Shown in pieces: positions 53,809-64,000 of a DNA stretch of 64,000 bases. A model generated the notes under the pieces. It saw only the letters and a program-made list of their open reading frames with translations, made no database searches and was not told the DNA's origin. The stretch is from Morinoia aosen (Eukaryota; Arthropoda; Malacostraca; Amphipoda; Talitridae): assembly GCA_030386875.1 (NCBI GenBank), contig CM059569.1, forward strand, positions 46,353,842-46,417,841. The letters are read 5' to 3'. Position numbers and translations under genes: made by a program. Positions within the stretch are counted from its first letter, which is position 1; each line of letters begins with the position of its first letter.

Positions 53809-56800
53809 CTGCAACAAAACTATGCATCAGTATAAAAAGCAAAGCGAAAATCACTACATATGGTCATTTTTATTAAAAATGATCAAATAAAACTGAACGT
53901 TTTGGACAAACAGTCCATCTTCAGCAAAAGCTCTGTAAAACAAAACCAAAAGAGGAAAAATTAATTCCCAGATGAAGTATTTCTAGAAGTTTAAACTTTG
54001 AAAAACACAAACAATGGTGAAAAACGGTAAAAAATAAGAGGTAAAGGAAACCTCTCAAGCTTAGAAGCATCAATGCTGGAGTTATTTTAGATTTTGCACC
54101 AGTATAACATGAAGCTGGTATGTACCTTCTGGATTGAATTAGCTAACCTATGGGAAGTTTACAACTTTTTATGGTTATGGAAACTAATTCTTGTAAAATT
54201 TCCACAAACAAATAGATAAGGTACTTCCCCTATGAATTTTGGATGACAGTCAACACAATAAATAAATTTTCATGAAAATAACTTGAATAGTCAAGATATA
54301 ACTCTTCTTTTTTATACAAGCAGCTATCAATTTAATGGGAACTTTCAAAATAAAAATTATACAGCATGAAAAACTTATGCAATTCAAAAAAAATTTTAGC
54401 AGCTTTCTTTGGAATTAAGAGACAATCTCAGTGAGAGATATCAACATTTGCTACAAATTCTGGTTCAAGGTGCAAGTGACAAGACAGCCATGGCTTCTTG
54501 AAAACAAATTTGGCTGTTCTGATAAGATCAATGGGTTGTATCATCACTTCAGTAGCAACAAGTGACACATGCTTGAACAACTTTGTGGATTGATTATAAA
54601 TTAGTTTTAGCTGCCCTTTACCTGAAAAAAGATGTTTAAGGAGAGGAAGGATAACAAAACCATTTGGTATGAATTTAAGGGAACATGGAATCTATGCCCA
54701 AAGGGTGTTCCCACAAAGGGTCTTGTGCACATAGAAACAGTAAGATAAGAAGGAAGGTTATGAAACAAGATAAAAGTTCAAGAAGAAAGTTAGAGGGGCT
54801 GAAAAACAGGACAGCAGTGAACAGAAAAAAGATGGTCCTTAACATAACATAAAGCATTTTATTTCAACTAAAAGAGGGCCTACCTAACTCTCAGCTCAGG
54901 CCCTCATACATTTTCCCCCAGGGAGTGCTAATTCCCACAGATACGATAATTGTATCCATATGAGGGGCATATATTTCTAAAACCAATCCATTGCTTCCCA
55001 AATTATGTTTGTATGCACTCTCTTCCTATAACTTATTTTAGTGTACCAGAATCATTTGTCAATGCTTTTAAATGCTTATTTTTCAAGGTGTTCCAAAATA
55101 TTTTCATTTTCTAATAAATCTTCATGTGCAGACAATGAGAAAAATCAAAACATGTTTAAAGCAATAACCTTCCCTTTTATTATGTTTCTTCTTCGGTACT
55201 TGCTATAAAAATCTATTCTATTCCATTATATTGATTTCATTTACTGATCTTTCTTTCATTTTATCTAAACATATCACAAATTTGTAGCCTAATACTAATC
55301 ATAATTTTTCCATAGCAAGTTTTAAATAATATCAAACATAATGTCTAATGCTAATGCACATACAACAAACCTTGATACTAACAATAAATAAAATAGCAAG
55401 GATAGTCGCTTTTAAAAGATCCATTATCAGTTAGTCGTTTAATAAATAGAAGAACCTAAAATGATATATAAAATTGAACGTTTCGACTACAGGAGTCATC
55501 TTCAGCATTAACAAGATCTATGGAAGACAAAAAATACATTTTATTGAAAATAAGTGCAATAGTAAAAACAAATAAAAAGAAGTGGACGAAAAAGGATGGA
55601 GAACAATACTAACATGCTATTAACAGAGGGAATGACGATTCAGTTTCATTTAAAATAGGTTTGTCTTTCATGATAAAAAGAGATTCTAAAATACGAAGGT
55701 CTGATTGACTAGATGTGGTTCCTATTTATCTGGAAGTTGTCCAAGCGGACTAGCTGGTCGCACTTCTCGGCATGAGTGCGTACCGAAGAGTGAGGGGGAG
55801 AGGCAAGGAGCTTCCGAACCAATAATCCCCTTGCCTCTCCCCCTCACTCTTCGGTACGCACTCATGCCGAGAAGTGCGACCAGCTAGTCCGCTTGGACAA
55901 CTTCCAGATAATAGGAACCACATCTAGTCAATCAGACCTTCGTATTTTAGAATCTCTTTTTATCATGAAAGACAAACCTATTTTAAATGAAACTGAATCG
56001 TCATTCCCTCTGTTAATAGCATGTTAGTATTGTTCTCCATCCTTTTTCGTCCACTTCTTCTTATTTGTTTTTACTATTGCATTTATTTTCAATAAAATGT
56101 ATTTTTTGTCTTCCATAGATTTTGTTAATGCTGAAGATGACTCCTGTAGTCGAAACGTTCAATTTTGTATATCATTTTAGGTTCTTCTATTTATTAAACG
56201 ACTAACTGATAATGGATCTTTTAAAAGCGACTATCCTTGCTATTTTATTTATTGTCAGACTTTGCAAAAAGCAAAACTTAGATGTGTGCAGAAACCTTGA
56301 TACATTACTTGATGTTCCTCATTAGATAACATAAGTTATTTTAAGTTTTCCTTAGCACAACAATGGTGTTCCAAAGATGGGTAGGAGGGAAGCACCATTT
56401 AGAATCACGGTGAAGAAATGGGGGATATATGCACAAGGTGTGTTCTCATACAAGATCTCCTGAGCATAAAATGGCAGGTAAATAAACCAAGTTTCTGAAA
56501 CAAGCAAAAATATGAAGAAGAAAGCAATAGGGTCTGAAAAACACCACAGATGTAAACTGAAATAAAGACTATCTATAACAAAACAGAAAACCTCTTCTGA
56601 TTCAACAGAAAGAAGGCCTACTTAGCCTTCAAATCAGACCCACACCATTTTGACACTGAGAGCCACAATTCCCATAGGTACTTAATGTTCCACATTCAAC
56701 ACAAACTAAAATATTACAAATCACACAACACAAAGTTTTGTTACATTACAAATTAACAACCATTTTGAATAGCTCATTGAAAATTGAAAGACAAAGCAAA

Positions 56801-57289
56801 CACCAGAATTCTAGTCTAACAATTGTCAACATTACTCTAAAAAATTAGAATCCATTAAAATGGGTCACTGAAATTTTCATGCCAGTTGATAAACTTCACA
56901 TTGATATTGTAGAATTTTAGAGGCTTAACACATAAAGTTTACCAACATTTTTACACCTAAACTAAACTGTGTTGAAGATTCATCCATGATTACATGCAAA
57001 CTTATTAATTTTTTAAAATATAAATGGATCAAAAATGAAAAATACAGCTTCGCTTTCATGATCACCTTATACCACCAACTCTGGCATTAGCAGAAAGAGT
57101 AGAGGCAGCAGCAGTATCCAGACCAACAAACTTGGCCACCTTTTCTTTGTCTAGTGGCCGCCCCAGCACCGCGTCTGCAACGTGTGCTGCCAGCATGCGG
57201 AGCTTCAGGGAACTCATGGCAGACAGAGCCGCAATCTCAGCGAGCAGCCAGTCAGGGCAGTCGGTGCCCCAACAGAAGTGAAACCTCAT
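53433..57289 (-). CDS. COMMD4: COMM domain-containing protein 4, two coding exons
   Basis: Subunit of the COMMD ring in the CCC / Commander complex, which acts at endosomes in recycling of membrane cargo and is linked to NF-kB control. CDS = complement of 57066-57289 and 53433-53808: 199 aa, the length I recall for human COMMD4. The N-terminal helical domain starts MRFHFC and CPDWLLAEIAALSAMSSLKL, matching the family; the second exon has ELQQLGLPQEHAAAI and the COMM domain (about residues 120-199) ending LLQQLIEARRIM. The junction GGIR/YILISATSAK fits phase 2 with donor AAG/GTGATC and acceptor TTTGTTGCAG. The 3257-bp intron holds a Penelope tail, a Penelope palindrome and two copies of the 370-bp repeat. 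Confidence 0.94.
53860..53950 (-). mobile_element. Solo 3' end of a Penelope-like element
   Basis: On the minus strand it reads GCTGAAGATGGACTG, then a stem with TTT loop, then AAAACGTTC, closely paralleling the 3' UTR motif of the Penelope copies at 43.8 and 56.1 kb. It lies in the COMMD4 intron, 52 bp from the exon-2 acceptor. No coding part is left. Confidence 0.65.
54593..54972. repeat. 370-bp repeat family, copy 6 (in COMMD4 intron)
   Basis: AAATTAGTTTTAGCTGCCC start, AACCATTTGGTATGAATTTA, AATCTATGCCCAAAGGGTG, GGTTATGAAACAAGATAAAA, GAAAAACAGGACAGCAGTGA, GCCTACCTAACTCTCAGCTC and ATACGATAATTGTATCCATA blocks. This is the longest copy, with a GGGTGTTCCCACAAAGGGTC insert also found in copies 1 and 7. 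Confidence 0.9.
55379..56291. mobile_element. Penelope-like palindrome: two head-to-head 3' ends
   Basis: The arms 55381-55808 and 55829-56255 are reverse complements with only about six differences over 428 bp (one of them a one-base indel), around a 20-nt spacer. In the right arm the plus strand reads QSDLRILESLFIMKDKPILN, then ETESSFPLLIAC and stop, the last residues of the Penelope GIY-YIG protein, followed by the 3' UTR motif GCTGAAGATGACTCC and TCGAAACGTTC. AAACCTTGATAC at 55367-55378 and 56292-56303 may be the target duplication. The palindrome lies in the COMMD4 intron. Confidence 0.92.
56326..56690. repeat. 370-bp repeat family, copy 7 (in COMMD4 intron)
   Basis: ATTAGATAACATAAGTTATT start, GGTGTTCCAAAGATGGGTAG, AAGCACCATTTAGAAT, ATATGCACAAGGTGTGTTCT, AGAAGGCCTACTTAGCC and CAATTCCCATAGGTAC blocks. 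Confidence 0.85.
57066..57289 (-). CDS. COMMD4: COMMD4 exon 1 (N-terminal helical domain)
   Basis: ATG at 57289-57287 opens MRFHFCWGTDCPDWLLAEIA; 74 codons plus two bases to AAG before donor GTGATC. The start matches the family start exactly, so this ATG is well supported. Local G+C is clearly higher than in the flanking DNA. Confidence 0.94.
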
Positions 57290-57430
57290 ATTACTGGTGT
57301 TACAAGATGAACAATGAAGGTTGAAATTTTCTTACCACTGAGTTACTCTGAAAAATAAAAGAACTGTAGTCAACAAAACACAAAACCTTAATAAATGAAG
57401 CTTGTTAAATAATTCAACTGAATTATTTTG

Positions 57431-57978
57431 GGTAAATCTTGAGGATTAACCGGGAATCAATTTTCCACTTTTGGAATCCCAAACATAGTTAATTAGATCA
57501 AAATAAACAAGTTTTCTTTCATGCACTTTCCGTCATAAATAAGTATTTTACGAATTATAGCAGTAGGTTTAGTTTCGTCTTTGATGACGAATGCGTTCAA
57601 ATAAACAGCTACTCATCGATTTTTGAATTTTTGTTGCTTGAATTATGGTAATAACATCAAAATAAACTACTTTTCTTCTATAACCTTTTTGCGGCAAATG
57701 AGTAATTTACGAGTTACAACGGTAGGTTTAGTTTCGTCTATGATGACGCGAGCCTTGGAAGCGAGACTCCATTGCAGTGTTGCCATACCATAGGCTCGAT
57801 GAATTACTGCCCGCTTCAAACACTCAAGTTACGGTAACTAATTTACCGCTATAACTTGTAAAATACTTATTTACGATGGGAAGTGCAAAGAAGAAAACTT
57901 GTTTATTTTGATCTAATTAACTATGTATAGGCACCGAAAAATCAAATACCAATTCCCGGTTAATCCTCAACATTTACC
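57431..57978. mobile_element. Foldback DNA transposon (MITE) with 9-bp target duplication
   Basis: Flanked by a perfect direct repeat ATTATTTTG (57422-57430 and 57979-57987). The termini are inverted: GGTAAATCTTGAGGATTAAC and CCGGGAAT on the left, matched by the reverse complement of the right end (GGTAAATGTTGAGGATTAAC). The inverted similarity runs, with gaps, for about 120 bp or more per side (shared AGTTAATTAGATCAAAATAA). Inside, the segment with GTAGGTTTAGTTTCGTCT and TGATGACG occurs twice (57497-57589 and 57653-57747). No transposase. Long TIRs and a 9-bp duplication suggest a Mutator-like origin. Confidence 0.88.
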
Positions 57979-57987
57979 ATTATTTTG

Positions 57988-59329
57988 CTCTAGAAAGAAC
58001 AGCAGCCATTGTAGAAGATGTACAATTTTTTGAAAAATAATTACGTACTATAGCTTGATAAATTTGACAAACCTCTAAGAAGAATTGGAGGGCAAATATG
58101 CAAGTGTCCTAACCTACAAATCAGAGGTCAAAACTGGAGAATGTAGTAAGTGATAATTTCACCTCATAGTGGCGTAGATGTTTTCAGGCAGAGTGGCCTA
58201 GTTCCTAGTTAGTAATCTGGCTAGGAAAAGCCAGTTTGGCAACCCTACAATGAACCTTCAACTTGAGTGTCCTAAAATTTTGTGTTTTGTGGGTTAGGAC
58301 ACTTTGCATATTTACCCTCCAAGTCAACTCTCACATCTAAAATCCCAGATAACAGTATGATACGCTTTAACAAAACAAAATTACTCAAATTTATAAATTA
58401 AAAAATCTCAAGATTACCAGCCCATACAAAACACTTTCAAGAAAACTAAATTTTCATATGCAATTCTAAAACGTCCCTTTCAAATTGAAATCTTTTTTTT
58501 TAATTTAATGAATTCTGGCATTTGGAAAAGATATGAGACTGCTCTATTAGGCCTCAACACAATTTTAAACTATATAGAGTTTTGTATTTTTTATCAACTG
58601 TATTCCAGTCAGTATAGCAAAATTGAGCTACTTTTATATGTGTTTGACAAATTTAGTAAACCATATTATTATTGGTATGGCAATCTTGGAGAAACACCCT
58701 TCAAAAAATTAGATATGACCAAATTTCAAACGATGCCAATATTTGTTTTGTTGGCATCTGTTCCAAACACTAGTAAAGAAAGAGAAAGGCAAAATAAAAT
58801 GTTTTCTCAGTTTTTATTCTGGCAACATTTAATAATTGCATAATCAACGAGACATTTTTTCCAGGAAGATGGCAAGTTTCTCTTATATTACCATGTAAAG
58901 GCAATCACTTGACAAGATACAAATACCTCAAATGGCTCTTATTGTAAGAAATCAGTCTTGAAATACTTTAATAAAATATAAAAAAATGCATAGAAAGCAG
59001 TGCAATTGAGAAGATGGTATTTGACAGCATAGGTTTTATGTAAACCTAACTGAGGAGGCCTCACAGCCTCCTACCTGAGCTAGGGTAATTCATCAAATAT
59101 CGAACAGAAATCACGTGTGTCTAGAAACAACCTTCATAAATCGGTAACTTTTGCTCTGAATAACTCTTGCGGGCCTCAAGGTTATTCTTGAACAGTTGCT
59201 TTCTTGTTCTGTGATGTCGGTTGAAAGACAACGTAGATTATTGAAATGTATTTATTGTTCTAAAAATCGAATTCTTTAGTAACATAATTTCATCAATATC
59301 GAACAGGAATCGAACAAGAATTTTGATGT
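57988..59329. other. Non-coding stretch
   Basis: No gene is supported; the plus frame at 58508-58843 (111 codons) shows no domain. Confidence 0.4.
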
Positions 59330-59520
59330 GAACAGGATGGTTTGTCAATTAGTTCTCTTCGTATGGAACTTTTGTTAGACTATTAGCACGCCACGTATGG
59401 TTTGTCTATTAGTACGCCTCGTATATTTTGTCCATTAATATGCCTCGTATGGTCTATCTATTTGTACACCTCATGTGGCCACTTGGAAAATAAACGTTTT
59501 TCTTTCATTCTTTTTTCTTT
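59330..59520. repeat. Partial block of the 41.7-kb minisatellite with its pyrimidine-rich tail
   Basis: Shares the ordered variants TTGTCAATTAGTnCTCnTCG, GGAACTTTTGTTAGACTA, GTACGCCTCGTATATTTTGT and ATGCCTCGTATGGTCTATCT with 41694-42112. It is then followed by CTTGGAAAATAAACGTTTTT, as the other locus is near 42180. Confidence 0.88.
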
Positions 59521-59543
59521 GGTGCACTGGATTTTCTTGGAAG

Positions 59544-59842
59544 TGCTCGCGGTGGCACATCGGTTAAGGGATCGGACTTGTATGTTGGAGTCGCGGGTTC
59601 GTATCCCGGCGCTGGCGCTGCGATTTTCCCCGTTGGGTATAAGGGAAAGCTCAAGCACAATACCCCACTCGACCCAGGTGTCGGAAATGGGTACCGGCTT
59701 TACGGGGGAACCGTCATGGTGTCCTATATATAGTGTTAGTTATAAGACATTTGAAAAACCAATGCTTAAGATCATTTGTATCAGGCTTGATTGGAAATAA
59801 AGCATCCCAAAGATGCCGATGTTTGTTTTGTTTGTTTGTTTG
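59544..59842 (+). repeat. tRNA-derived SINE (plus strand), best-preserved copy
   Basis: The tRNA-like head has GTGGCACATCGGTTAAGGGA (A-box region) and GGGTTCGTATCCC (B box). The body has CCCCGTTGGGTATAAGGGAA, CAATACCCCACTCGACCCAG and GTCATGGTGTCC. The 3' end is TGTATCAGGCTTGATTGGAA followed by a (TTTG)n tail. This copy defines the family used for the calls at 32.8 and 49.6-50.1 kb. Confidence 0.88.
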
Positions 59843-59860
59843 AAATAACTGTCTCATTAC

Positions 59861-60140
59861 TTATTTTCAAGATGCATTTGAATGGAGAGTTATCAAAATT
59901 TGAATATGATGTCGATGTTTCATTTGCAGTGTTTGTTGAACCATCATTGTGATCATCAACCTGTGTGACCTTTTTTGGAGTAGAGTGTAAAGCACTCGTC
60001 AATGAATTATTATTGATGCTTGCATCAATTTTCTTGGCAAGGGATTGATCATCAGTAAATGTAGCCAGACGAATCATTGATGATCTTGAGGGCTTTGGAA
60101 CACCAGCAGATGATTGATAGCCCCTCACCAGAATTCCCAT
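59861..60140 (-). CDS. Possible coding exon, unknown protein
   Basis: On the minus strand an ATG at 60140 opens MGILVRGYQSS, then PKPSRSSMIRLATFTDD, and the frame stays open over 93 codons to a donor-like AAATAA/GTAATGAG. A candidate acceptor (CATTGAATAG) lies just before the ATG. The sequence is Ser/Thr/Asn-rich and looks disordered; I recognise no family. Beyond the donor the frame runs into the SINE. It could be the first coding exon of a gene reading towards COMMD4, or chance. Confidence 0.35.
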
Positions 60141-61574
60141 CTTCAACTATTCAATGTTATTATCAAGCGTTAATACAATATTTTAATGAAATGAAACAGG
60201 CGTTTAATAGATCGATTCAGTTATTTAAAAGAATTAAGAATCGATAAGCTTTGTTCGAGGCATAAATTCATGATTTTTAAGGAATTTTGATTCGAACACC
60301 TTTGTTCAGTATTTAATACTGACATGAAAAAGGAACTGAATGTCGAACATGGAATAATTATCAAGTTTTTAGCGGAAAAGAAAAAAATACAGTAACAGAA
60401 CATCATATGACAACACTACTCTCTAGTTATGACGGGAGGTTGACGGTGACCCAACAACAATTAAACCGTCGCAATTTTCCCGAGGTGCGTAAGATTTTTC
60501 GAGTGAAAAAATTCGACCAATTTGTAAGGGTCGTACAGAAAATGCGTTCGCAACAGCTGGTAGCAGTTTGCAGCTCACAGAAATGAGTTTTTATCACTAA
60601 AATAGGAGTTTTAGATGTAAGATCACTGGCACTGAGCAAGTTTGGATGCTTACTAAATTTATTACGCGCATATTTCTAAAGTTGTTCGATAATCAGTTCA
60701 GTTCGATATTTGATGAATTACCCTAGTGTGGAACTGGTCACTCCATTTCCTCATGTCAGGCGGCTCAAGCCCTATTTTACTTACTGTTGCATATGTCTTC
60801 TGAGGAAAGAACATGCAGACAGTGGACATGCAAAAGAATCATCTATTAGATTTGATTGAGAACTTTCAGAACAAAGTAAATGTTACTAAGAAAAATGCTT
60901 TTATATTTCAGAGAAGATCTTATAGGGATATAAAGTATGTAGTGCATCTTCTGACAGGCTTCTTATAGCTTGAGACATATGTTAGATTACATTTTTTAAA
61001 ATAAAATCAATGGAGAAAACAACATAACAAATCCTTCACAATGTAGAGCAGTTTAGTTTTACACTATTTCTTACTGATTATACTATAATCTGAAACACAC
61101 AATTTACATTCACAAAAGAAGAAAAACTAGGCGGCATGGTACAGACTGAACACTAAAATGCAGCAACTGATGGCCATAAAAATCTAAGTTTTTTCATTTC
61201 TTCAAGGAGAAAGGGTCTCTAACTAAGGATGAATCAAGTTTTGAGCAAAGGGTAGCATCGAATAAAAAAAATGAATGGTTCTCAGTTGTAGATTTAGTAA
61301 ATGGTGTTAGTTCGGCAATTCATTTCCAAACTTATACCAAGCTTGTTCTAAGTTGAATACAAATTAGTGCGAATATTTATCGTCACAAATCACTTCCAGG
61401 TTGTCAATTGAAGTATATGTTCAAGCTGCTCCGCGGCTAAACATAAATTTCCTTATGTCCGATCAGTGTTTTATCTTAAACAAAAGCTATGAAAATCTCA
61501 TAAAAGACAATTTAAAACCTAACATCATGTATTACGTGCATCAATTTTATCAGAAATAAAATAAATAATTTTTT
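60141..61574. other. Non-coding stretch
   Basis: Nothing is firmly recognised. 60420-60560 has higher G+C and could be a 5' UTR exon for the minus-strand candidate at 59861-60140. Confidence 0.35.
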
Positions 61575-62100
61575 ACCTTCTTGAACTTGAACTTGAGAGC
61601 CGACAGTGTCGGGGCCTTTGTAACGGCCTACAATTCCCTCCACAATTTTCACACAAAGAGTTCAGCGCCTGGTACCAGACTTGTCCACTAAACTACTCAG
61701 GATCTACGATCCTTGTCACAAGCCTCCATTGGAAGGCATCACCGGGACAGCCAGTGTGTCAAAACACCATCCCCCGGCACATTGGGTCATTACAGCCCAT
61801 TCTACCAGACTGGCTCATTCCAGTCACTGTCTCTTACTCCAGGCACGCACAAGAAACACTTTCATAGCCTCAGTGATACTCGCATTACACTCCTGATCCA
61901 ATCCAGCAAGACAGCTCATACCGCAATCATCTTCAGCACATCTGGCATTCCACTCATTTTCTCCATACTGCTCAGACACCACATTCATAAAACTCTCTCT
62001 CTCTTGCTCATACTTACTACATTCCAGCACAAAATGCTCAATTGTTTCTTCTTTTCTTCTTTCTTTCTTGAACGTACGAATTTGCACAATAAGATCTGTA
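61575..62100 (-). mobile_element. 3' end of a second, truncated non-LTR retrotransposon
   Basis: On the minus strand, 62087-61824 reads KEETIEHFVLECSKYEQERE and continues to a stop (AWSKRQ). The EETIEHFVLEC...YEQER pattern is the conserved zinc-ribbon-like end found at the C-terminus of many Jockey/I-type LINE proteins. It is followed by a 3' UTR with GGGGGATGGTG and CCCCGACACTGTCGGCTCTC, then a short TCAAGT repeat tail near 61580. The front half of the cysteine motif and all of the RT are missing. Confidence 0.75.
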
Positions 62101-63700
62101 GTAAGCGGAACAAGCCGAATGATCCATTCTTGAGAGACTCCAGAATAAGAGCAAAATAGTTTTGATCACAATTTATTAAAATGACATTTCTCCTCAATGA
62201 TAGTGAGTATCTCTTTAGAACTTGAAAAATCATCATGTCAAGAAATTTTGTGGGTCTGTACTTGGTTCTCATTAGTCACATCAGCGCGCACCTGCAATGG
62301 TCGCAATCATTCTAACTTAGAAAACCATCATGGCTCTAATATTATTTTCTGATTTATTTCCTAATGAAAGAACTTATAGAAGAAAAAATCTAATGCAATA
62401 GCAATAAAAATGACTTTCTGTGACTACTTGTCAATGTCTTGTGCTGGAGAAGCTTGACAGCATTCAGAATCAATTTAGATAAAATATTGTATCTCGGTTC
62501 GAAAACCAATTACGTAATTAACTCCATTCACTAATAATTAGGATTAAAATCATTCATTTCTTTCATTTATGCATCCTGCACGCCCATAAAAATTAGCGAA
62601 CACAAATGATTGAATACATTTTGATGCTAGCTCACATTAATATATTTTAAAAAGGTGGGGTATCTTGTAGCTACATTAATTCTAATCCTCTGATTACGTA
62701 TATTTTTATTCATTTATTCATATTTTGAAGTAAAGAACCACGCGACACTCATTGGAATAGCGATAACTCTCCTCTTGAAGTGGTGAGCCAGTGTACTAAT
62801 TTTATTTACGGAAATACCAAACTAATTTTCGATCGATAATTTAATAATTAATTGTTGGTCGCAGTGGGTCCGATAAATGTAGCCATTATGGTTTTCAGTC
62901 TTAAAGTTTCTTATTATGAAATGAGAAACTTCATTCTGCTACATTTGGTTACGACTGTATTGCTCTGGCTGTGGGCTTCAAAAAGTGATGTTTCAAATTG
63001 AAAATGCAAAGATGAGCTAGCTTCTAATTTCCTGATAGAAACATAGTGAACATTAAGTAACAGTCGAAACTATATAAACCTTGTAGGTTCCTCATTTTCT
63101 TTTTAATCGCAATAATAGTTCGCAAATATGTGCACATGAGAAGAAATATAATCAAGGTGACAATTTTATATCGATTAAAGGTAACCGATAGCTACAAAGT
63201 TTTTGCTACTCAGTTGAACCTAGTAGTGATTCCATGATCAACTGTGCTATAAAGGCTTAAAGAAATGCGGGATGGACAGTACTACCGAGTGGAACGACTT
63301 CATATAGAAAAAAAGAAAAAGAAAAAAAAAGAAAAACAGTATATTTCCAATATAGATGGTACAAAAGTACCATCATTGGTTTTTGAAATCTCTTAAAATT
63401 AATACACTTAGATGATACACACACACGAGTATTGTAAAACTCGTGTCACTAGTCGAAAATAAATGATTGAGGGCCATGTACTCCAAATCTTGCTTAATCT
63501 ACATTTGATAATACATGTAATGATAATTATAATAGACAACACAATTTCATGGACGATGCATTTTCATTGTGAGGTGAAAACACTTTTGACAGTTTACATG
63601 TACATGACATAAAACTTCGCAATTCTTGATGCCAGGAAATAATACATGAATCGCTTGTTTCGGCCAATGTTCAAAAGTGTCATTTTGAGGAAGCATGAAA
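62101..63700. other. Non-coding stretch
   Basis: AT-rich; a short A/G simple tract lies at 63305-63340. No gene is recognised. Confidence 0.4.
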
Positions 63701-63823
63701 AAAAAAATATATATATATAAATATACATCCGTATACATATACACACACATATATATATATTCATACATATATATACATGTACATATACACACATACATAT
63801 ACATGTATACACGTACACATAAG
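63701..63823. repeat. (TA)n/(CA)n-type microsatellite
   Basis: Compound TA, ACATAT and ACACAC simple sequence. The Tyr/Ile/Cys-rich frames across it are artefacts. Confidence 0.9.
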
Positions 63824-64000
63824 CATGAGGACCAAGAAGATAATAAGTTTTGTATTTCTAATCCAACAATTTCAACGTAGCGGTCATTAGTTGATAAGCA
63901 TTTTATTTAAACAAAAAGTGGATGATCGCACAACAAATGTATAGTTTTTACATGAATGCTTTACAATAATAAAGAGATGACGAGTTAGGTAATGTTACAA

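Noticed and set aside
55705..55887. 60-codon plus-strand frame
   Set aside because: It spans the centre of the Penelope palindrome and reads both arms in opposite sense; not a gene.
63547..63880. Tyr/Ile/Cys-rich frames
   Set aside because: Translation of a TA/CA microsatellite.

Overview
This is 64 kb of AT-rich, repeat-dense, intron-bearing animal DNA, most likely from an arthropod or another invertebrate. It carries two intron-containing animal genes, a chromosomal non-LTR retrotransposon, Penelope-like retroelements with a GIY-YIG endonuclease, tRNA-derived SINEs and many minisatellites. No bacterial operon, rRNA or organellar gene is seen. The species cannot be named from the sequence alone. 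Most open frames here are chance frames in AT-rich or repeated DNA. || Genes. (1) A complete five-exon small heat-shock protein (alpha-crystallin family) gene lies on the minus strand between 19127 and 13276. All exon phases agree and give 193 aa. (2) A two-exon COMMD4 gene lies on the minus strand, at 57289-57066 and 53808-53433. It gives 199 aa, the same as the human protein as I recall it. (3) A possible coding exon of unknown identity lies on the minus strand at 60140-59861. || Mobile DNA. The largest element is a CR1/L2/Jockey-type LINE at about 33.4-40.5 kb. Its whole coding region is one reading frame cut by only two stop codons, a TAA and a TGA followed by CTA. It joins an SGNH-esterase-like domain, an OTU-type cysteine protease domain, an APE endonuclease and a reverse transcriptase. 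Its 5' region holds repeated monomers. Penelope-like 3' ends lie at 43.1-43.9 kb (with the GIY-YIG endonuclease and a hammerhead-like core), at 53.9 kb, and at 55.4-56.3 kb as a near-perfect 0.87 kb palindrome. A foldback DNA element with long inverted termini and a perfect 9-bp target duplication sits at 57431-57978, just upstream of COMMD4. A repeat family of about 370 bp occurs eight times between 46.7 and 56.7 kb, always in the same orientation. tRNA-derived SINEs lie at 10.9, 32.8, 49.6-50.1 and 59.5 kb. || Layout. 0-11 kb: non-coding with short tandem repeats and a hairpin. 11.5-19.1 kb: minisatellite-rich small-HSP locus. 19-33 kb: mostly unassigned non-coding DNA. 33-42 kb: LINE, followed by a higher-order minisatellite. 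43-44 kb: Penelope fragment. 46-60 kb: repeat cluster with COMMD4 inside it. 60-64 kb: a LINE tail remnant and microsatellites. || The most striking structure is in small-HSP intron 3. A 64-bp unit holding the exon-4 splice acceptor and the start of exon 4 is tandemly repeated ten times, so nine decoy acceptors precede or compete with the true one, and each decoy leads to a premature stop. The second is the LINE's single-frame layout with a leaky-type TGA-CTA context before the endonuclease/reverse transcriptase.
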